The translations under genes and the position numbers were made by a program. A stretch of 64,000 nucleotides of DNA from Micromonospora echinospora (GTDB taxonomy: Bacteria > Actinomycetota > Actinomycetes > Mycobacteriales > Micromonosporaceae): contig NZ_LT607413.1 of NCBI RefSeq assembly GCF_900091495.1, positions 6,153,001 through 6,217,000 of the forward strand, in the 5' to 3' direction. A model generated the notes under the pieces. It searched no databases and was not told where the DNA came from. It saw nothing but the letters and a program-made list of their open reading frames with translations. Shown here piece by piece: positions 45,681 to 56,189 of the stretch (position 1 is the first letter of the stretch; each line of letters begins with the position of its first letter).

Positions 45681-46353
45681 AGAGACGCACCTCCCAGGTG
45701 GCGTGAGCTTCGGCTTGGATATCGGTCAGCGGCGCGGCGGCACAGGGCAACGCGGCCGGTGGCTCGGCGGCGGCCCGGACCGCCGCAGCGGCGATCCGGT
45801 CACCGGTCGGGGCTAGACGGACCAGCAGCGCCTGGACCTCGTACGGGTCGAGGCCGAGCAGCCGCACGGCGGCGTTGGCCGGCCCGGTCACCGTGCCGTG
45901 GATGGCCAGCAGGGCGACCTGCGACGCGGCGAGTCCGGCGGCGACGCCGATCAACCCGAGGACGAGTGGCTGGTGCGGACCGCCCGGCTCGGCCGGCAGG
46001 TCGGTGAAGCGCCCGCCCGGCCAGACGGTCCGGCCGGCCCGGAGCAGCGCCCGGCCCTGCCGGCGGGAGACCGCGCGCAGTGCGGGCGCGGCGGTGCGGG
46101 CGTCCAACTCGGCGTCGAGTTCCGCCAGCCGGCCAGGCCGCTTCCCCGCCGGCAGCGTGTCGGCGCGGTGGGCCGCCACGGCGAACGCCGCCGTGACCAG
46201 CCCGGCGGTGGCCAGCCGCCCACGCAGGAACGCTTCGACGTCGCGCAGTTCGGTGACCCGTCCGGCCGTGACCGCGGCCTCGAGGCCGGCCGAGTGGGCG
46301 TGCGCCCCGGCCGGGAACCGACCGTCGGCGAGCAGGAGCAGGGCGCTGTCCAT
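45670..46353 (-). CDS. ureF: Urease accessory protein UreF
   Basis: 227 residues, mostly helical. UreF acts with UreD and UreG in urease activation, gating the GTPase. Recognisable parts are [24 protein letters not shown] at the N-terminus (the family's FPxGxxxxSxGLE signature) and [20 protein letters not shown] toward the C-terminus. ATG at 46353 lies 2 bases after the ureC stop; the gene overlaps ureG. Confidence 0.93.
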   Translation of the reverse strand: MDSALLLLADGRFPAGAHAHSAGLEAAVTAGRVTELRDVEAFLRGRLATAGLVTAAFAVAAHRADTLPAGKRPGRLAELDAELDARTAAPALRAVSRRQGRALLRAGRTVWPGGRFTDLPAEPGGPHQPLVLGLIGVAAGLAASQVALLAIHGTVTGPANAAVRLLGLDPYEVQALLVRLAPTGDRIAAAAVRAAAEPPAALPCAAAPLTDIQAEAHATWEVRLFAS

Positions 46354-46355
46354 GG

Positions 46356-48059
46356 TCAGAACAGGTGGTACCGCTGTGCCATGGGCAACTCGGTGACCGG
46401 GTCCGGCTCGACCACCACGCCGTTGATCCGGACGGTGAAGGTGTCCGGGTCCACCTCGATCCTCGGCATCGCGCCGTTCTCCGGCAGGTCGGCCTTTCCC
46501 CGCGACCGCACGTCACCCACCGGCACCAGCGGTCGCCGTACGTCCAACCGCAGTCCGGCCTCGAGCGCGGCCGGCGCGACGAACGCCACGCTGGTCGCGG
46601 CGGGCACCGCCCCGTACGCGCCGAACATCGGCCGCGGCAGCACCGGTTGCGGGGTGGGGATCGAGGCGTTCGCGTCGCCCAGCTGCGCGTACGCGATCAT
46701 CCCGCCCTTGATCACCAGGTGCGGCCGGACGCCGAAGAAAGCCGGCTCCCAGAGCACCAGGTCGGCCAGCTTGCCCGGCTCGACCGAGCCGATCTCCCGC
46801 TCCAGGCCGTTGGCCATCGCCGCGCAAATGGTGTACTTCGCGACGTACCGGCGAGCCCGGTGGTTGTCGGCCCGCCCGTCCCCGGGCAGCGGACCGACCC
46901 GCCGCTTCATCACGTGGGCGCTCTGCCAGGTGCGGGTGACCACCTCGCCGATCCGGCCCATGGCCTGCGAGTCGGAGCCGATGATGGAGATCGCGCCGAG
47001 GTCGTGCAGCAGATCCTCGGCGGCCATGGTGGACGGCCGGATCCGGCTCTCCGCGAAGGCGAGGTCTTCCGGCACCGCCGGGTTGAGGTGATGGCAGACC
47101 ATCAGCATGTCCAGGTGCTCGGCCAGGGTGTTGCGGGTGTACGGGCGGGTCGGGTTGGTCGACGACGGCAGCACGTTCGGCTCGGCGGCCAGGGTGATGA
47201 TGTCCGGGGCGTGCCCGCCGCCAGCTCCCTCGGTGTGGTAGGTGTGGATCGCCCGTCCGCCGATCGCGCGCAGCGTGTCGGCGACGAAGCCGGCCTCGTT
47301 GAGGGTGTCGGTGTGAATGGACACCTGCACCCCGGATGCGTCGGCCACCCGCAGGCAGGTGTCGATCGCAGCCGGCGTGGTGCCCCAATCCTCATGCAGC
47401 TTGAACCCGCCGGCCCCGGCACGTAACTGCTCCCAGAGCGCCTCGGTGGAGACCGTGTTGCCCTTGCCCAGCAGCAGCACGTTGACCGGGAACGTGTCGA
47501 GGGCCTCGTGCATCCGCGCCAGATGCCAGGCGTTCGGGGTGACCGTGGTCGCCTTGCTGCCCTCGGCCGGGCCGGTGCCGCCCCCGACCAGCGTGGTGAT
47601 CCCGCCGGCGAGCGCCTCTTGGACGAGCTGTGGGCAGATGAAGTGCACGTGGGTGTCGATGGCGCCCGCGGTGAGGATCCGTCCGTTGCCGGCGATGACC
47701 TCGGTGGCCGGGCCGATCACCAGGTCAGGGTGCACGCCGGTCATGGTGTCCGGGTTGCCGGCTCGGCCGAGCGCCACGATCCGGCCGTCCCGGATGCCGA
47801 CGTCGGCCTTCACCACGCCCCAGTGATCGAGCACGACAGCCCCGGTGATCACCGTGTCGAGGGCACCCTCGGCCCGGGTGGCTCGGGACTGCCCCATCGA
47901 CTCCCGGATCACCTTGCCGCCGCCGAAGACCACCTCGTCCCCGCCGACGCAGTGGTCGGCCTCCACCTCGATGAGCAGGTCGGTGTCGGCGAGCCGGATC
48001 CGGTCGCCGGTGGTGGGTCCGTACAGCTCGGCATACCGCCGACGGTCCAGTTCGATCAT
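46356..48059 (-). CDS. ureC: Urease alpha subunit (catalytic, Ni-binding)
   Basis: 567 residues, normal length. It hydrolyses urea to ammonia and carbamate. Nickel and active-site landmarks are all present: HVHFICP (DTHVHF), the carbamylated lysine near residue 219 in [24 protein letters not shown], and the flap histidine in [21 protein letters not shown] and the [15 protein letters not shown]-terminal region also match. ATG at 48059 overlaps the ureB stop (ATGA). The gene looks fully functional. Confidence 0.98.
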   Translation of the reverse strand: MIELDRRRYAELYGPTTGDRIRLADTDLLIEVEADHCVGGDEVVFGGGKVIRESMGQSRATRAEGALDTVITGAVVLDHWGVVKADVGIRDGRIVALGRAGNPDTMTGVHPDLVIGPATEVIAGNGRILTAGAIDTHVHFICPQLVQEALAGGITTLVGGGTGPAEGSKATTVTPNAWHLARMHEALDTFPVNVLLLGKGNTVSTEALWEQLRAGAGGFKLHEDWGTTPAAIDTCLRVADASGVQVSIHTDTLNEAGFVADTLRAIGGRAIHTYHTEGAGGGHAPDIITLAAEPNVLPSSTNPTRPYTRNTLAEHLDMLMVCHHLNPAVPEDLAFAESRIRPSTMAAEDLLHDLGAISIIGSDSQAMGRIGEVVTRTWQSAHVMKRRVGPLPGDGRADNHRARRYVAKYTICAAMANGLEREIGSVEPGKLADLVLWEPAFFGVRPHLVIKGGMIAYAQLGDANASIPTPQPVLPRPMFGAYGAVPAATSVAFVAPAALEAGLRLDVRRPLVPVGDVRSRGKADLPENGAMPRIEVDPDTFTVRINGVVVEPDPVTELPMAQRYHLF

Positions 48060-48388
48060 GGCGCCGTCCCCGTCCCGTCGTTGTCCAACGAACCGGCAAC
48101 CTCGCCGCGCAGCCCCGCCACGATCCGGGCACCGCCCAACGGAACCAGGTCGACCGTGCGGCTCACCCCGGGCCCGAAGCGCACCGAGGTGCCGGCCGGG
48201 ATGGCCAGCCGCAGCCCGTACGCGGCGGCCCGGTCGAAGGACAGCCCCGGGTTGGCCTCGAAGAAGTGGTAGTGCGAGCCGACCTGGATCGGACGGTCGG
48301 CGGTGTTGACGACCAGCAGGCTGGTCACCGGCAGTCCGACGTTGACGCGGACCGGACCGTCGCCGGGCAGCACCTCGCCGGGAATCAC
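48056..48388 (-). CDS. ureB: Urease beta subunit
   Basis: 110 residues. The starting [33 protein letters not shown], and [20 protein letters not shown] are standard UreB sequence. It packs with UreA and UreC in the urease trimer-of-trimers. Four-base overlaps with both ureA and ureC keep subunit production coupled. Confidence 0.97.
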   Translation of the reverse strand: MIPGEVLPGDGPVRVNVGLPVTSLLVVNTADRPIQVGSHYHFFEANPGLSFDRAAAYGLRLAIPAGTSVRFGPGVSRTVDLVPLGGARIVAGLRGEVAGSLDNDGTGTAP

Positions 48389-48687
48389 GGGATCGGGTGG
48401 TGCACCGTAACCAACTTCGTGCCGTCCGGGAACGTCGCCTCCACCTGCACCTCCTTCAACAACTCCGGGACGCCCTCCTGGACGTCCTCGCGGGTCAGCA
48501 CGGTCCGCCCGGCCGACATCAGGTCGACGACCGAGCGGCCGTCGCGGGCGCCTTCGAGCAGGAACGCGGTGATGGTCGCCATCGCTTCCGGATAGTTGAG
48601 CCGTAGGCCGCGGTCGCGCCGCCGCCGGGCGACGTCCGCCGCCGTGTGGATGAGCAGACGCTCCTGCTCATGCGGGGTCAGAAACAT
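48385..48687 (-). CDS. ureA: Urease gamma subunit
   Basis: 100 residues with the family start [20 protein letters not shown], the [20 protein letters not shown] segment and the [22 protein letters not shown] end. It is the smallest urease structural subunit. The gene overlaps the allantoicase gene upstream by 20 bases in a different frame, so urea-producing and urea-using steps are tightly linked in one transcript. Confidence 0.97.
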   Translation of the reverse strand: MFLTPHEQERLLIHTAADVARRRRDRGLRLNYPEAMATITAFLLEGARDGRSVVDLMSAGRTVLTREDVQEGVPELLKEVQVEATFPDGTKLVTVHHPIP

Positions 48688-49792
48688 CCGTGCTCCTGGT
48701 GCTGTCGCGGTGCGGTCGGTTCGGTGCCAGATCCGCGGCTCCGGCTCCTCGTGGTGCGGCGGGGGCGGGTCCGGCCGCCGGTAGCCGGGTGCGTTCCCGC
48801 AGCGCGGCGAGCACGGCCCGTGCGGTGGGGTCGGCGCGGCCGGTCACCCGCAGCCGGGCCATGCCGCCGTCGGGGAAGACGTCCAGCCGGACGTGGGTGG
48901 CGGTGCGGGGTTCGGTGACCGGGAAACGATGCCGGGTGTCCGGCCGGAGCCGGGTGTCCGGCAGCAGGGGGAACCACGTCCGTGGGTCGTCGAGGTCGCC
49001 GTGGCGCGCGTCGGCGGCGCGCAGGGTGGCGCTGCCCGGGGCATTGCCCTTGAAGTGGCTGGTGTCGAGGTCGACGAAGTGCACCGTCCCGGGCAGGCCC
49101 AGCCGGACCAGCACCCAGTCGTTGCCGTCGTCGCGCCGTCGGGCGGTCTCCCAGCCTTCCCCCATCGTCCGGGCCGGGCCGGGGGCGAGCAAGTTCTGCG
49201 GAGCGCCGTAGAACCGGTCGCTGCACGCCTCGACCCACCCGCCGTGTTCGGCCGCCGCCAGGTCGAACACCTCCGGCAGTAGCGCCGGGTCGGGTACGAC
49301 GTCCCCGTACACCCGCAGCCGGGCCACCCCGCCGTCGGGAAAGATGGTGAGCCGCACGTGGGTCAGGTGGTAGGGCACGGCGACCGGGAAGGCGTTGCGG
49401 CTGTCGCCGGCCAGCGGCGTACGCGCGAGCAGCGGCACCCAGCGCGCCCGAGCCAGCTCGACCGGCCCCGGATGGCCGTCGACGGCGCACCCGTCGACGG
49501 CGGCGTACGGCGGGTAGTTGCCGGTGAAGAAGCTGGTGTCGATGACGAGCAGGCGCACGACGCCGGGCAGCCCGAGCCGGACGATGGCGTGGTCGGCGCC
49601 GGGGTCCCGACGCCGGCGGGTTTCCCAGCCGTCGTACACCTGGCCCTTGGCGGCGAAGGTACTCGGCTGGAACGTCGGTGGCCGCGGGTCGACGAGGTTG
49701 TCCGCGGCGGCGAAGAACTCGTCGTTGGCCGCGACGACGCCCCCGCCGAAGGTTCGCGACGCCAGGTCGGGCAGGTCGGGCAGGTCGCTCAT
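48668..49792 (-). CDS. alc: Allantoicase
   Basis: 374 residues. It cleaves allantoate to urea and ureidoglycolate. The protein has the duplicated jelly-roll layout of the family: two copies of a block that includes [20 protein letters not shown] then [15 protein letters not shown], and [20 protein letters not shown] then [14 protein letters not shown]. Each half ends with THVRL(T/D)xFPDGGxARLRV. The 40-residue C-terminal tail is Pro/Ala-rich. ATG at 49792 overlaps the allantoinase stop (ATGA). Confidence 0.96.
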   Translation of the reverse strand: MSDLPDLPDLASRTFGGGVVAANDEFFAAADNLVDPRPPTFQPSTFAAKGQVYDGWETRRRRDPGADHAIVRLGLPGVVRLLVIDTSFFTGNYPPYAAVDGCAVDGHPGPVELARARWVPLLARTPLAGDSRNAFPVAVPYHLTHVRLTIFPDGGVARLRVYGDVVPDPALLPEVFDLAAAEHGGWVEACSDRFYGAPQNLLAPGPARTMGEGWETARRRDDGNDWVLVRLGLPGTVHFVDLDTSHFKGNAPGSATLRAADARHGDLDDPRTWFPLLPDTRLRPDTRHRFPVTEPRTATHVRLDVFPDGGMARLRVTGRADPTARAVLAALRERTRLPAAGPAPAAPRGAGAADLAPNRPHRDSTRSTDVSDPA

Positions 49793-51105
49793 GCCGTATC
49801 CGCCCGCAGCAGCCGGCCGCGCGGCGTCCGACCGGTGACGGCCTGACCGCGCAGCCAGGTGGTCCGGACGACACCGGTCAACCGCTGCCCCGCGTACGGG
49901 GTCACCGGATGCCGGTGATGCAGCCGGCCGGGGTCGACGTGGAAGTCGGCGTCGGCGTCGAACGCCACCAGGTCGGCCTCCCCGCCCACCGCGATGCGAC
50001 CCTTGCCGGACAGTCCGACCAGGTCGGCCGGGCCGGTGGCCATCCAGCCGACGACGTCGGCGAGGCCGTGCCCGCGGCGGCGGGCCTCGGTCCAGACCAC
50101 CGGCAGACCGAGCTGCACCGACGCGACGCCACCCCAGGCCGCGGCGAAGTCGCCGGTCTCGGCGTGTTTCAGCGCGGGCGGGCAGGGCGAGTGGTCGCTC
50201 ACCACGCAGTCCACCGCACCGGCAGCGAGAGCGGCCCAGAGACGGTCCTGGTTGTCACGGTCCCGGATCGGCGGGCAGCACTTGAACTCGGTCGCGCCGT
50301 CCGGCACCTGCTCGGCGGTCAGCGCCAGGTAGTGGGGGCAGGTCTCCACGCTCAGCCGCACCCCGTCGGCCCGCGCGGCCACCAGGTCGGGCAGGGCCTC
50401 CGCGGATGACAGGTGCAGCACGTGGACCCGGCCGCCCGTGCGGCGGGCGGCAGCCACGACGGCGGCGACGGCGGACCGCTCCGCTGCCGGTGGCCGGGAG
50501 GCGACGAAGTCGGCGTAGCGGGCCGACGGGGGCGACTCCCGCACCGACCGCGGGTCCTCGGCGTGCACGACGAAGAGCGCGTCGACCATACCCAACGCCC
50601 GCCCCAGCAACTCGGGGTCGACCGGCGGGAACTCCGGCACGCCGGAATCGACCAGGAACGCCTTGAACCCGAACACCCCGTCGCGGTGCAGCTCGGCGAG
50701 GTCGGCCAGGTTCGTCGGCACGACACCGCCCCAGAAGCCCACGTCCACGTGGCAGCGGCCGGCCGCAGCGGCACGCTTGACCGCCAGCGCCTCGGCGGTG
50801 ACGGTCGGCGGGACGCTGTTGAGCGGCATGTCGATGACGGTGGTGACCCCGCCCGCGGCGGCCGCCCGCGTCGCGCTGGCGAAACCCTCCCACTCGGTGC
50901 GGCCGGGCTCGTTGACGTGCACGTGCGTGTCCACCAGGCCGGGCAGCAGGGCCACGTCGCCCAGGTCCTCCTCGGCGGCGGCGTCGAGCGGGTCGGCATA
51001 GCCGGCGAGCGTGGCGATCCGCCCGTCACGCACGCCGACCGCCGCCGCCCGCTGCCCGTCCGGCAACACCATCCGCCGGGACCGCAGCACCAGGTCGTAC
51101 GTCAT
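49789..51105 (-). CDS. allB: Allantoinase
   Basis: 438 residues of the amidohydrolase superfamily; opens the allantoin ring to allantoate. Metal-binding motif DTHVHVNEPGRTEWEGF, carboxylated lysine in FGFKAFLVDSGVPEFPP, HAED, and the VSDHSPCPPALK catalytic Asp region are visible. The length and PGRTEWEGF motif separate it from dihydropyrimidinase and dihydroorotase. A 43-base gap separates it from the DUF6986 gene upstream. Confidence 0.96.
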   Translation of the reverse strand: MTYDLVLRSRRMVLPDGQRAAAVGVRDGRIATLAGYADPLDAAAEEDLGDVALLPGLVDTHVHVNEPGRTEWEGFASATRAAAAGGVTTVIDMPLNSVPPTVTAEALAVKRAAAAGRCHVDVGFWGGVVPTNLADLAELHRDGVFGFKAFLVDSGVPEFPPVDPELLGRALGMVDALFVVHAEDPRSVRESPPSARYADFVASRPPAAERSAVAAVVAAARRTGGRVHVLHLSSAEALPDLVAARADGVRLSVETCPHYLALTAEQVPDGATEFKCCPPIRDRDNQDRLWAALAAGAVDCVVSDHSPCPPALKHAETGDFAAAWGGVASVQLGLPVVWTEARRRGHGLADVVGWMATGPADLVGLSGKGRIAVGGEADLVAFDADADFHVDPGRLHHRHPVTPYAGQRLTGVVRTTWLRGQAVTGRTPRGRLLRADTA

Positions 51106-51148
51106 CTGCCCTCCTGCCTCGTCGACCGCCGGTCGCGGCGGTCAGGGC

Positions 51149-52333
51149 TCACCACGTCAGGCTCCGCAGCTCGCCCGGTTCGAATCCCACCTGCTCGGCG
51201 TCCAGCGCCCCGCAGTCGACCCCGCGCAGCAGGAAGCCGGCGAGCGCGCGCCGGGTCGCCGGTTCGTCGAGCACCCCGTCGCAGCATCGATCGAGGTGGG
51301 CGCGCAGCCGCCGGGCCGCGTCGGGCGCGTTGTCGCGGAAGAAGGCGTAGGTCGCGGCGAACCGGGTCGGCAGCTGCGCCGGGTGCAGGTCCCAGCCCTG
51401 GTAGAAGCCGCGTTCGAGGGAGCGGCGGACCAGTCGCGCGTGCAGCGCCCACGCGGCTCGCACCGCCGGGGCCGCGCCCACCGGCAGCACGTTGGTGGAG
51501 CCGTCGGAGACGGGCACACCGGCCACGGCAGCGGCCACCTGCATCACGGCCTTGGCGTGGTCGGCGGCGGGGTGCTCCATGCTCTGGTACGGGCCGGCGA
51601 TCCCGCATGCCGCGCTGTAGTCGTAGGTGCCGAAGTGCAGCCCGGCGCAGCGGCCGTCGGCGGCGGTGACCAGCCGGGGCACCGTCGCGGTGCCGTCCGG
51701 GCCCAGCACGGCCCGGGGCACCTCCACCTGGATCTCGAACCGCAGCGTCCCGTCCGGCAGCCCGTAGGCCGACTCCAGGCGTGCGCAGAGCACCACCATC
51801 GCCTCGACCTGCGCGGGATGGCTGACCTTAGGCAGGGTCACCACGAAGCCGGGCGTTGCCCCGCCGCAGGCGTCCAGGAACAGGTCGAGGCTGCGCACCG
51901 CCCGCCGCCGGGTGGCCGCCTCCAGGCTCTTGACTCGGATCCCGACCAGTGGCGGCGCGATTCCCTCCGCCCAAGCGTCGACCAGCGCCCGGCCCGCCGT
52001 CCGTACCGCCCGGTCCTCGTCGGCGTCGTCACGGGTTCCGAAGCCGTCCTCCAGGTCGATTCGCAGGTCTTCGATCGGTTCCGAGGCCAGCTTGCTGGTG
52101 ACCGCCTCGCACAACTCCTCGGCGAACGGCGGTGGCAGGCAGCCCCGCAGGGCGGCGAGGGCGGCGGCCCCCCAGGTGGGGACGAGACGTGTGGTGACCC
52201 GATCGGCGGGGACGTAGACGGTGTGCACCGGCTGCCGGCCGCCGGCCCGGCCCGGGTGGGCTGCGCGCAGCTCGAGGTCGACCGCAGCCAGCCGGTCGTC
52301 CAGGTCGGTGTACACCTCCGTGCGAAGGCGCAT
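51149..52333 (-). CDS. DUF6986 family protein, HpcH/HpaI-aldolase-like fold
   Basis: 394 residues from ATG 52333, which overlaps the malate synthase stop; longer upstream frame is shadow. The sequence has a citrate-lyase/HpcH-type TIM-barrel look: DLRIDLEDGFGTRDDADEDR, VVTLPKVSHPAQVEAMVVLC, RFEIQVEVPRAVLG, GLHFGTYDYSAACGI. The acidic and Glu/Asp residues suit a metal-dependent C-C bond enzyme acting on a small keto acid such as glyoxylate. Sitting between malate synthase and allantoinase, a role in glyoxylate or ureidoglycolate handling is plausible, but the reaction is unknown to me. Confidence 0.8.
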   Translation of the reverse strand: MRLRTEVYTDLDDRLAAVDLELRAAHPGRAGGRQPVHTVYVPADRVTTRLVPTWGAAALAALRGCLPPPFAEELCEAVTSKLASEPIEDLRIDLEDGFGTRDDADEDRAVRTAGRALVDAWAEGIAPPLVGIRVKSLEAATRRRAVRSLDLFLDACGGATPGFVVTLPKVSHPAQVEAMVVLCARLESAYGLPDGTLRFEIQVEVPRAVLGPDGTATVPRLVTAADGRCAGLHFGTYDYSAACGIAGPYQSMEHPAADHAKAVMQVAAAVAGVPVSDGSTNVLPVGAAPAVRAAWALHARLVRRSLERGFYQGWDLHPAQLPTRFAATYAFFRDNAPDAARRLRAHLDRCCDGVLDEPATRRALAGFLLRGVDCGALDAEQVGFEPGELRSLTW

Positions 52334-53925
52334 CAGTCGACCAACTCGTACGCCGGGATGGTGAGGAAGTCGACGAACCCGAGATCGAGGGCGATCCGTT
52401 CGAAGAGCCGGCGGGCGTCGTCGAAGCGGGACCCCGCCCAGGCCGACTGGCCCAGCTCGGCCCGGATCGCGGCGAGTTCTTCGTCCTCGATGCCGCGGAC
52501 CAGCTCGGCGGTCACCGGTGTGCCGTCGGACAGGCGTACGCCGTGGTGGATCCACTGCCAGATCTGTGACCGAGAGATCTCCGCGGTGGCGGTGTCCTCC
52601 ATCATGCTGTTGATCGCCACCGCGCCGTTGCCCCGTAGCCAGGCCTCCAGGTAGCGCAGCGTCACGGCGACGTTGTCGCGCAGACCGACTCCGGTGGCCT
52701 GTCCGGGTATCCCGCGCAGGTCGAGCAGCTGCTCGGCGGTGACAGCCACCTCGGTCCTGCGCCGGTGCAGTTGGTGGGGACGGTCGCCGAGGGCCCGGTC
52801 GAAGACCTCCCGACAGATCGGGACCAGGTCGGGGTGGGCGACCCAGGAGCCGTCGAAGCCGTCGGCCGCCTCGCGTTGCTTGTCGGCGCGGACCTGGGCG
52901 AAGGCTCGCTCGGTGGCGTCGGCGTCTCGCCGGTTGGGGATGAAGGCGGACATGCCGCCGATCGCGCTGGCCCCCCGTCGATGACAGGTGGCGACCAACA
53001 GGTCGGTGTACGCGCGCATGAAAGGCGCGGTCATGGTGACCGCCGAGCGGTCGGGCAGCAGGAATGACGCCCCGGCGTCGCGGAAGGTCCTGATGATGCT
53101 GAACAGGTAGTCCCACCGGCCCGCGTTGAGTCCGGTCACGTGGGGGCGCAGTACCCACAGGATCTCGTCCATCTCGAACGCGGCGGTGATCGTCTCGATC
53201 AACACGGTGGCCCGGATCGTCCCGCGGGGCAGGCCGAGCAGCTCCTGCGCGTGGTCGAACACGTCGTTCCAGAGCGCTGCCTCGTCGCTGCTCTCCAGCT
53301 TCGGCAGATAGAAGTACGGGCCGCTGCCCCGGGCCAGCAACTCGTCGGCGTTGTGGAACAGGTAGAGCCCGAAGTCCACCAGCGCGGCGACTGCCGGCAC
53401 CCCGTCGACCGGCAGGTGCCGCTCGTCCAGATGCCACCCCCGGGGCCGGACGACGATCGTCGGGTACGGTCCGGGGCCCAGTTCGTAGCGCCGGCCGCCG
53501 TTGTCCACAGAGATGGTGCGGCGTACCGCGTCACGAAGATTGCGCTGCCCGTCAAGGACGTTCGTCCAGCGCGGGGTGTTGGCGTCCTCCAGGTCGGCGA
53601 GCCAGACGTGGGCGCCCGAGTTCAGCGCGTTGATGGTCATCTTCCGCTCGGGCGGCCCCGTGATCTCCACCCGCCGGTCGGTCAGGTCGGCCGGCGGGGG
53701 CGGTACCGTCCAGTCCGCGTCGCGGATCGCCGCAGTGTCTGCGGGGAATTCGAGCCGTCCGTCGCGGGCTGCCTCGGCACGGCGGACCGCCCGGCGGGCG
53801 AGCAGGTCGGCGCGGCGGCCCGCGAACCGCCGGTGCAGGGCGGTCACGAAAGCGACCGCGTCCGGAGTGAGGATGTCACCCCCATCGGCGTCTGCCCGCG
53901 CGGACGGCGCCTGAGCTTCGGTCAT
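52333..53925 (-). CDS. aceB: Malate synthase A
   Basis: 530 residues; condenses glyoxylate with acetyl-CoA to malate. ATG at 53925 overlaps the deaminase stop (ATGA) and begins MTEAQAPSARADADGG; upstream in-frame sequence is shadow. Motifs: EITGPPERKMTINALNSGA, VLIETITAAFEMDEILW, catalytic Arg/Asp region GLNAGRWDYLFSII, and MMEDTATAEISRSQIWQWIH. Its location inside a purine-degradation operon indicates a dedicated route for glyoxylate from ureidoglycolate rather than only the acetate shunt; no isocitrate lyase is present here. Confidence 0.96.
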   Translation of the reverse strand: MTEAQAPSARADADGGDILTPDAVAFVTALHRRFAGRRADLLARRAVRRAEAARDGRLEFPADTAAIRDADWTVPPPPADLTDRRVEITGPPERKMTINALNSGAHVWLADLEDANTPRWTNVLDGQRNLRDAVRRTISVDNGGRRYELGPGPYPTIVVRPRGWHLDERHLPVDGVPAVAALVDFGLYLFHNADELLARGSGPYFYLPKLESSDEAALWNDVFDHAQELLGLPRGTIRATVLIETITAAFEMDEILWVLRPHVTGLNAGRWDYLFSIIRTFRDAGASFLLPDRSAVTMTAPFMRAYTDLLVATCHRRGASAIGGMSAFIPNRRDADATERAFAQVRADKQREAADGFDGSWVAHPDLVPICREVFDRALGDRPHQLHRRRTEVAVTAEQLLDLRGIPGQATGVGLRDNVAVTLRYLEAWLRGNGAVAINSMMEDTATAEISRSQIWQWIHHGVRLSDGTPVTAELVRGIEDEELAAIRAELGQSAWAGSRFDDARRLFERIALDLGFVDFLTIPAYELVD

Positions 53926-55307
53926 CGACCGTCTCCTGTCCTCGTCGACCCCGCCTCGGCCAGCGCCAGCAGCTTCCGGTGGGCCCGGCTGGCCCGATCG
54001 GTGATCGTCCCCACGTCGGCCGTGCGCAGCTCCCCGGCCTCGACGACGGTCCGGCCGCCGACCAGCAGCAGCGCCAGCGGGGCGGGTGGACCGAGCACCA
54101 GCGCCGCCACCGGGTCGTCGATGCCGGCGTGGCCGAGGCCATCCAGGCGCCACAGCGCGACGTCGGCGAGTTTGCCCACCTCCAGCGAGCCGATCTCGTC
54201 GGCTCGACCCAGGCACTCGGCGCCCCCGACCGTGCCGAGGGCCAACGCCTGTCGGGCGGTCATCGCCGCCGGGCCGCCGCGCAGCCGAGCGGCGTACAGG
54301 GCCTGCCGCAGCTCCGCGCCGAGCTGGCCGGCCTCCTGAGAGGCGGCGCCGTCCACGCCCAGCCCCACCGGCACGCCGGCGGCGAGCAGGTCGGGCACGC
54401 GGGCGACGCCGGCGCCCAGGCGGGCGTTCGAGCTGGGGCAGTGCGCCACGGCCGTGCCGGTGGCGGCCAGCCGGGCCAGCGCCGCGTCGTCGAGATGCAC
54501 GCCGTGGGCCAGCCACACGTCGTCACCGAGCCAGCCGAGTCGCTCGGCGTACTCGACGGGGGTGCAGCCGTGGGTGGCCCGGCAGTACTCCTCCTCCTCG
54601 ACGGTCTCGGCGAGGTGGGTGTGCAGCCGGACCCCGCGCCGCCGGGCCAGCGCTGCGGCCTCCCGCATCAAGGTGGCGGTGACCGAGAACGGCGAGCACG
54701 GTGCCACGGAGATCCGCAGCATCGCCCCCGGGGACGGATCGTGGTAGCGGTCGATCGCTGCCTCGGTGGCCAGCAGAGCCGCCTCGGTGCCCTCGACGAG
54801 CGAGTCGGGGGGCAGGCCGCCGTCGGACCGGCCCAGGTCCATCGACCCGCGACTGGGCTGGAAGCGCAGCCCGATCCGGCGGGCGGCCTCGATCGTGGCG
54901 GCCAGCGGATCGTCCCGGCCGGGTGGGAACACGTAGTGGTGGTCGGTGCTGGTCGTGCAACCAGACAGGGCGAGCCAGCCCAGGCCGGCCGCCGCCGCGG
55001 CGTGCACCATCTCGGCGTCCAGATGGGCCCAGACCGGGTACAGGGTGGTCAGCCAGCCGAACAGGTCGGCCTCCTGGGCGAGACCCCGGGTCACCCACTG
55101 GTAGAGATGGTGGTGGGCGTTGACCAGACCGGGAGTGGCCAGGCAGCCGGTGCCGTCGACCCGGCGGGCCGACGGGTCAACGGCACGGGCCGGACCCGGC
55201 CCGACCGCGGTGATCCGGCCGTCGGCGCCGACCACGACGTGCCCGTCACGGTATTCGGTCCACCCGCGGTCGACGGTGGCGACGGCGCAGTTCTCGATGA
55301 CGATCAT
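53922..55307 (-). CDS. 8-oxoguanine deaminase-like amidohydrolase
   Basis: 461 residues from ATG 55307, with GGAGG 5 bases upstream; a start at 55337 adds 10 residues without a site. Amidohydrolase superfamily deaminase: HHH metal site in PGLVNAHHHLYQWVTRGLAQ, the family-typical LSGCTTSTDHHYVFPPG, catalytic HTHLAETVEEE, AHGVHL, CPSSNARLGAG and the metal Asp in GLGVDGAASQEAG. These match 8-oxoguanine/guanine deaminase relatives, which turn 8-oxoguanine into urate, or guanine into xanthine. Either product feeds this pathway. The exact substrate is inferred. Confidence 0.88.
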   Translation of the reverse strand: MIVIENCAVATVDRGWTEYRDGHVVVGADGRITAVGPGPARAVDPSARRVDGTGCLATPGLVNAHHHLYQWVTRGLAQEADLFGWLTTLYPVWAHLDAEMVHAAAAAGLGWLALSGCTTSTDHHYVFPPGRDDPLAATIEAARRIGLRFQPSRGSMDLGRSDGGLPPDSLVEGTEAALLATEAAIDRYHDPSPGAMLRISVAPCSPFSVTATLMREAAALARRRGVRLHTHLAETVEEEEYCRATHGCTPVEYAERLGWLGDDVWLAHGVHLDDAALARLAATGTAVAHCPSSNARLGAGVARVPDLLAAGVPVGLGVDGAASQEAGQLGAELRQALYAARLRGGPAAMTARQALALGTVGGAECLGRADEIGSLEVGKLADVALWRLDGLGHAGIDDPVAALVLGPPAPLALLLVGGRTVVEAGELRTADVGTITDRASRAHRKLLALAEAGSTRTGDGR

Positions 55308-55330
55308 GATTGCCTCCGGCTGGGGCGCCG

Positions 55331-56185
55331 TCACCACTCGCCGACCGCGGCCGGGACGTCGTCGCGACGGATGGTGCCCTCGATGACCCCATACGGGCGG
55401 TCGGTGGCCACGAACACGGCGTTCGGATTGTCGAGGCCGAACGGGGACAGGTCGACCGGCAGGTGATGCCGGTTGGGCAGGACCAGGCGGATCTCCGCCA
55501 GCTCCGGCCGGGTGTCGAGCACCCGGTGGCCCATCTCGTACAGGGTCTGCTGCAGCGAGTAGCTGTAGCTTTCGACGAACGCCGCGACCAGCGCATCGCG
55601 CACCTGCTGGTAGGCGAGATCCCAGTCGGTGTCGGGGTCGAGGTGCCGCCAGCGGGCGTCCACGGCGGTGGCCAGGATCCGGTCGGTCGTCTCCGGCAGG
55701 GTCGTGTACTCGTCGCGTACGTAGCCGTGGAACTCGGAGCCGGTGGTGTTCATCAGCACCAGGCCGGTGATCCCGGAGACCACCTGGGCACGGTCACCGT
55801 CGTAGCTGACCTCGGCCGTGCGGATCTCCTCGCCGCGGCGCTGGAAGGAGTGCGGCCCGAGCCGCTGCCAGAGTTGCTCCCGCACGCTCACCCGGGCCTG
55901 CCGGATGGCCGCCTGGCTGTGCACGAAGTGCTCGGCCAGCAGCAGCGCGAACGCCTCAGGCGAACCGATCCCGTGCCGTCGGGCGAACGCGTAGACGGTG
56001 TTCTTCTGCGAGTCGGTGGGCAAGACCTGGCTGTTGTCGCCGGTGAGGTGGGTGGCGTCCAGGTCCCCGGCGAGGGCGGTGCTGACGTTTAGGTCGCGCA
56101 GCGTGTGCCGGTCGCCGTCGCGGGCGACGTGGACGACGCGTACCTCAGCCTTGCCGTACCGGTTGGACCCGAGCACGATACCCAT
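55331..56185 (-). CDS. Urate oxidase (uricase)
   Basis: 284 residues; oxidises urate to 5-hydroxyisourate without a cofactor. Motifs: NRYGKAEVRVVHVARDGDRH, TGDNSQVLPTDSQKNTVYAF (the catalytic Thr/Lys region), ATAVDARWRH, and YSYSLQQTLYEMGHRVL near the C-terminus. ATG at 56185 is 4 bases after the HIU hydrolase stop. Normal length for an actinobacterial uricase. Confidence 0.97.
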   Translation of the reverse strand: MGIVLGSNRYGKAEVRVVHVARDGDRHTLRDLNVSTALAGDLDATHLTGDNSQVLPTDSQKNTVYAFARRHGIGSPEAFALLLAEHFVHSQAAIRQARVSVREQLWQRLGPHSFQRRGEEIRTAEVSYDGDRAQVVSGITGLVLMNTTGSEFHGYVRDEYTTLPETTDRILATAVDARWRHLDPDTDWDLAYQQVRDALVAAFVESYSYSLQQTLYEMGHRVLDTRPELAEIRLVLPNRHHLPVDLSPFGLDNPNAVFVATDRPYGVIEGTIRRDDVPAAVGEW

Positions 56186-56189
56186 ATAG

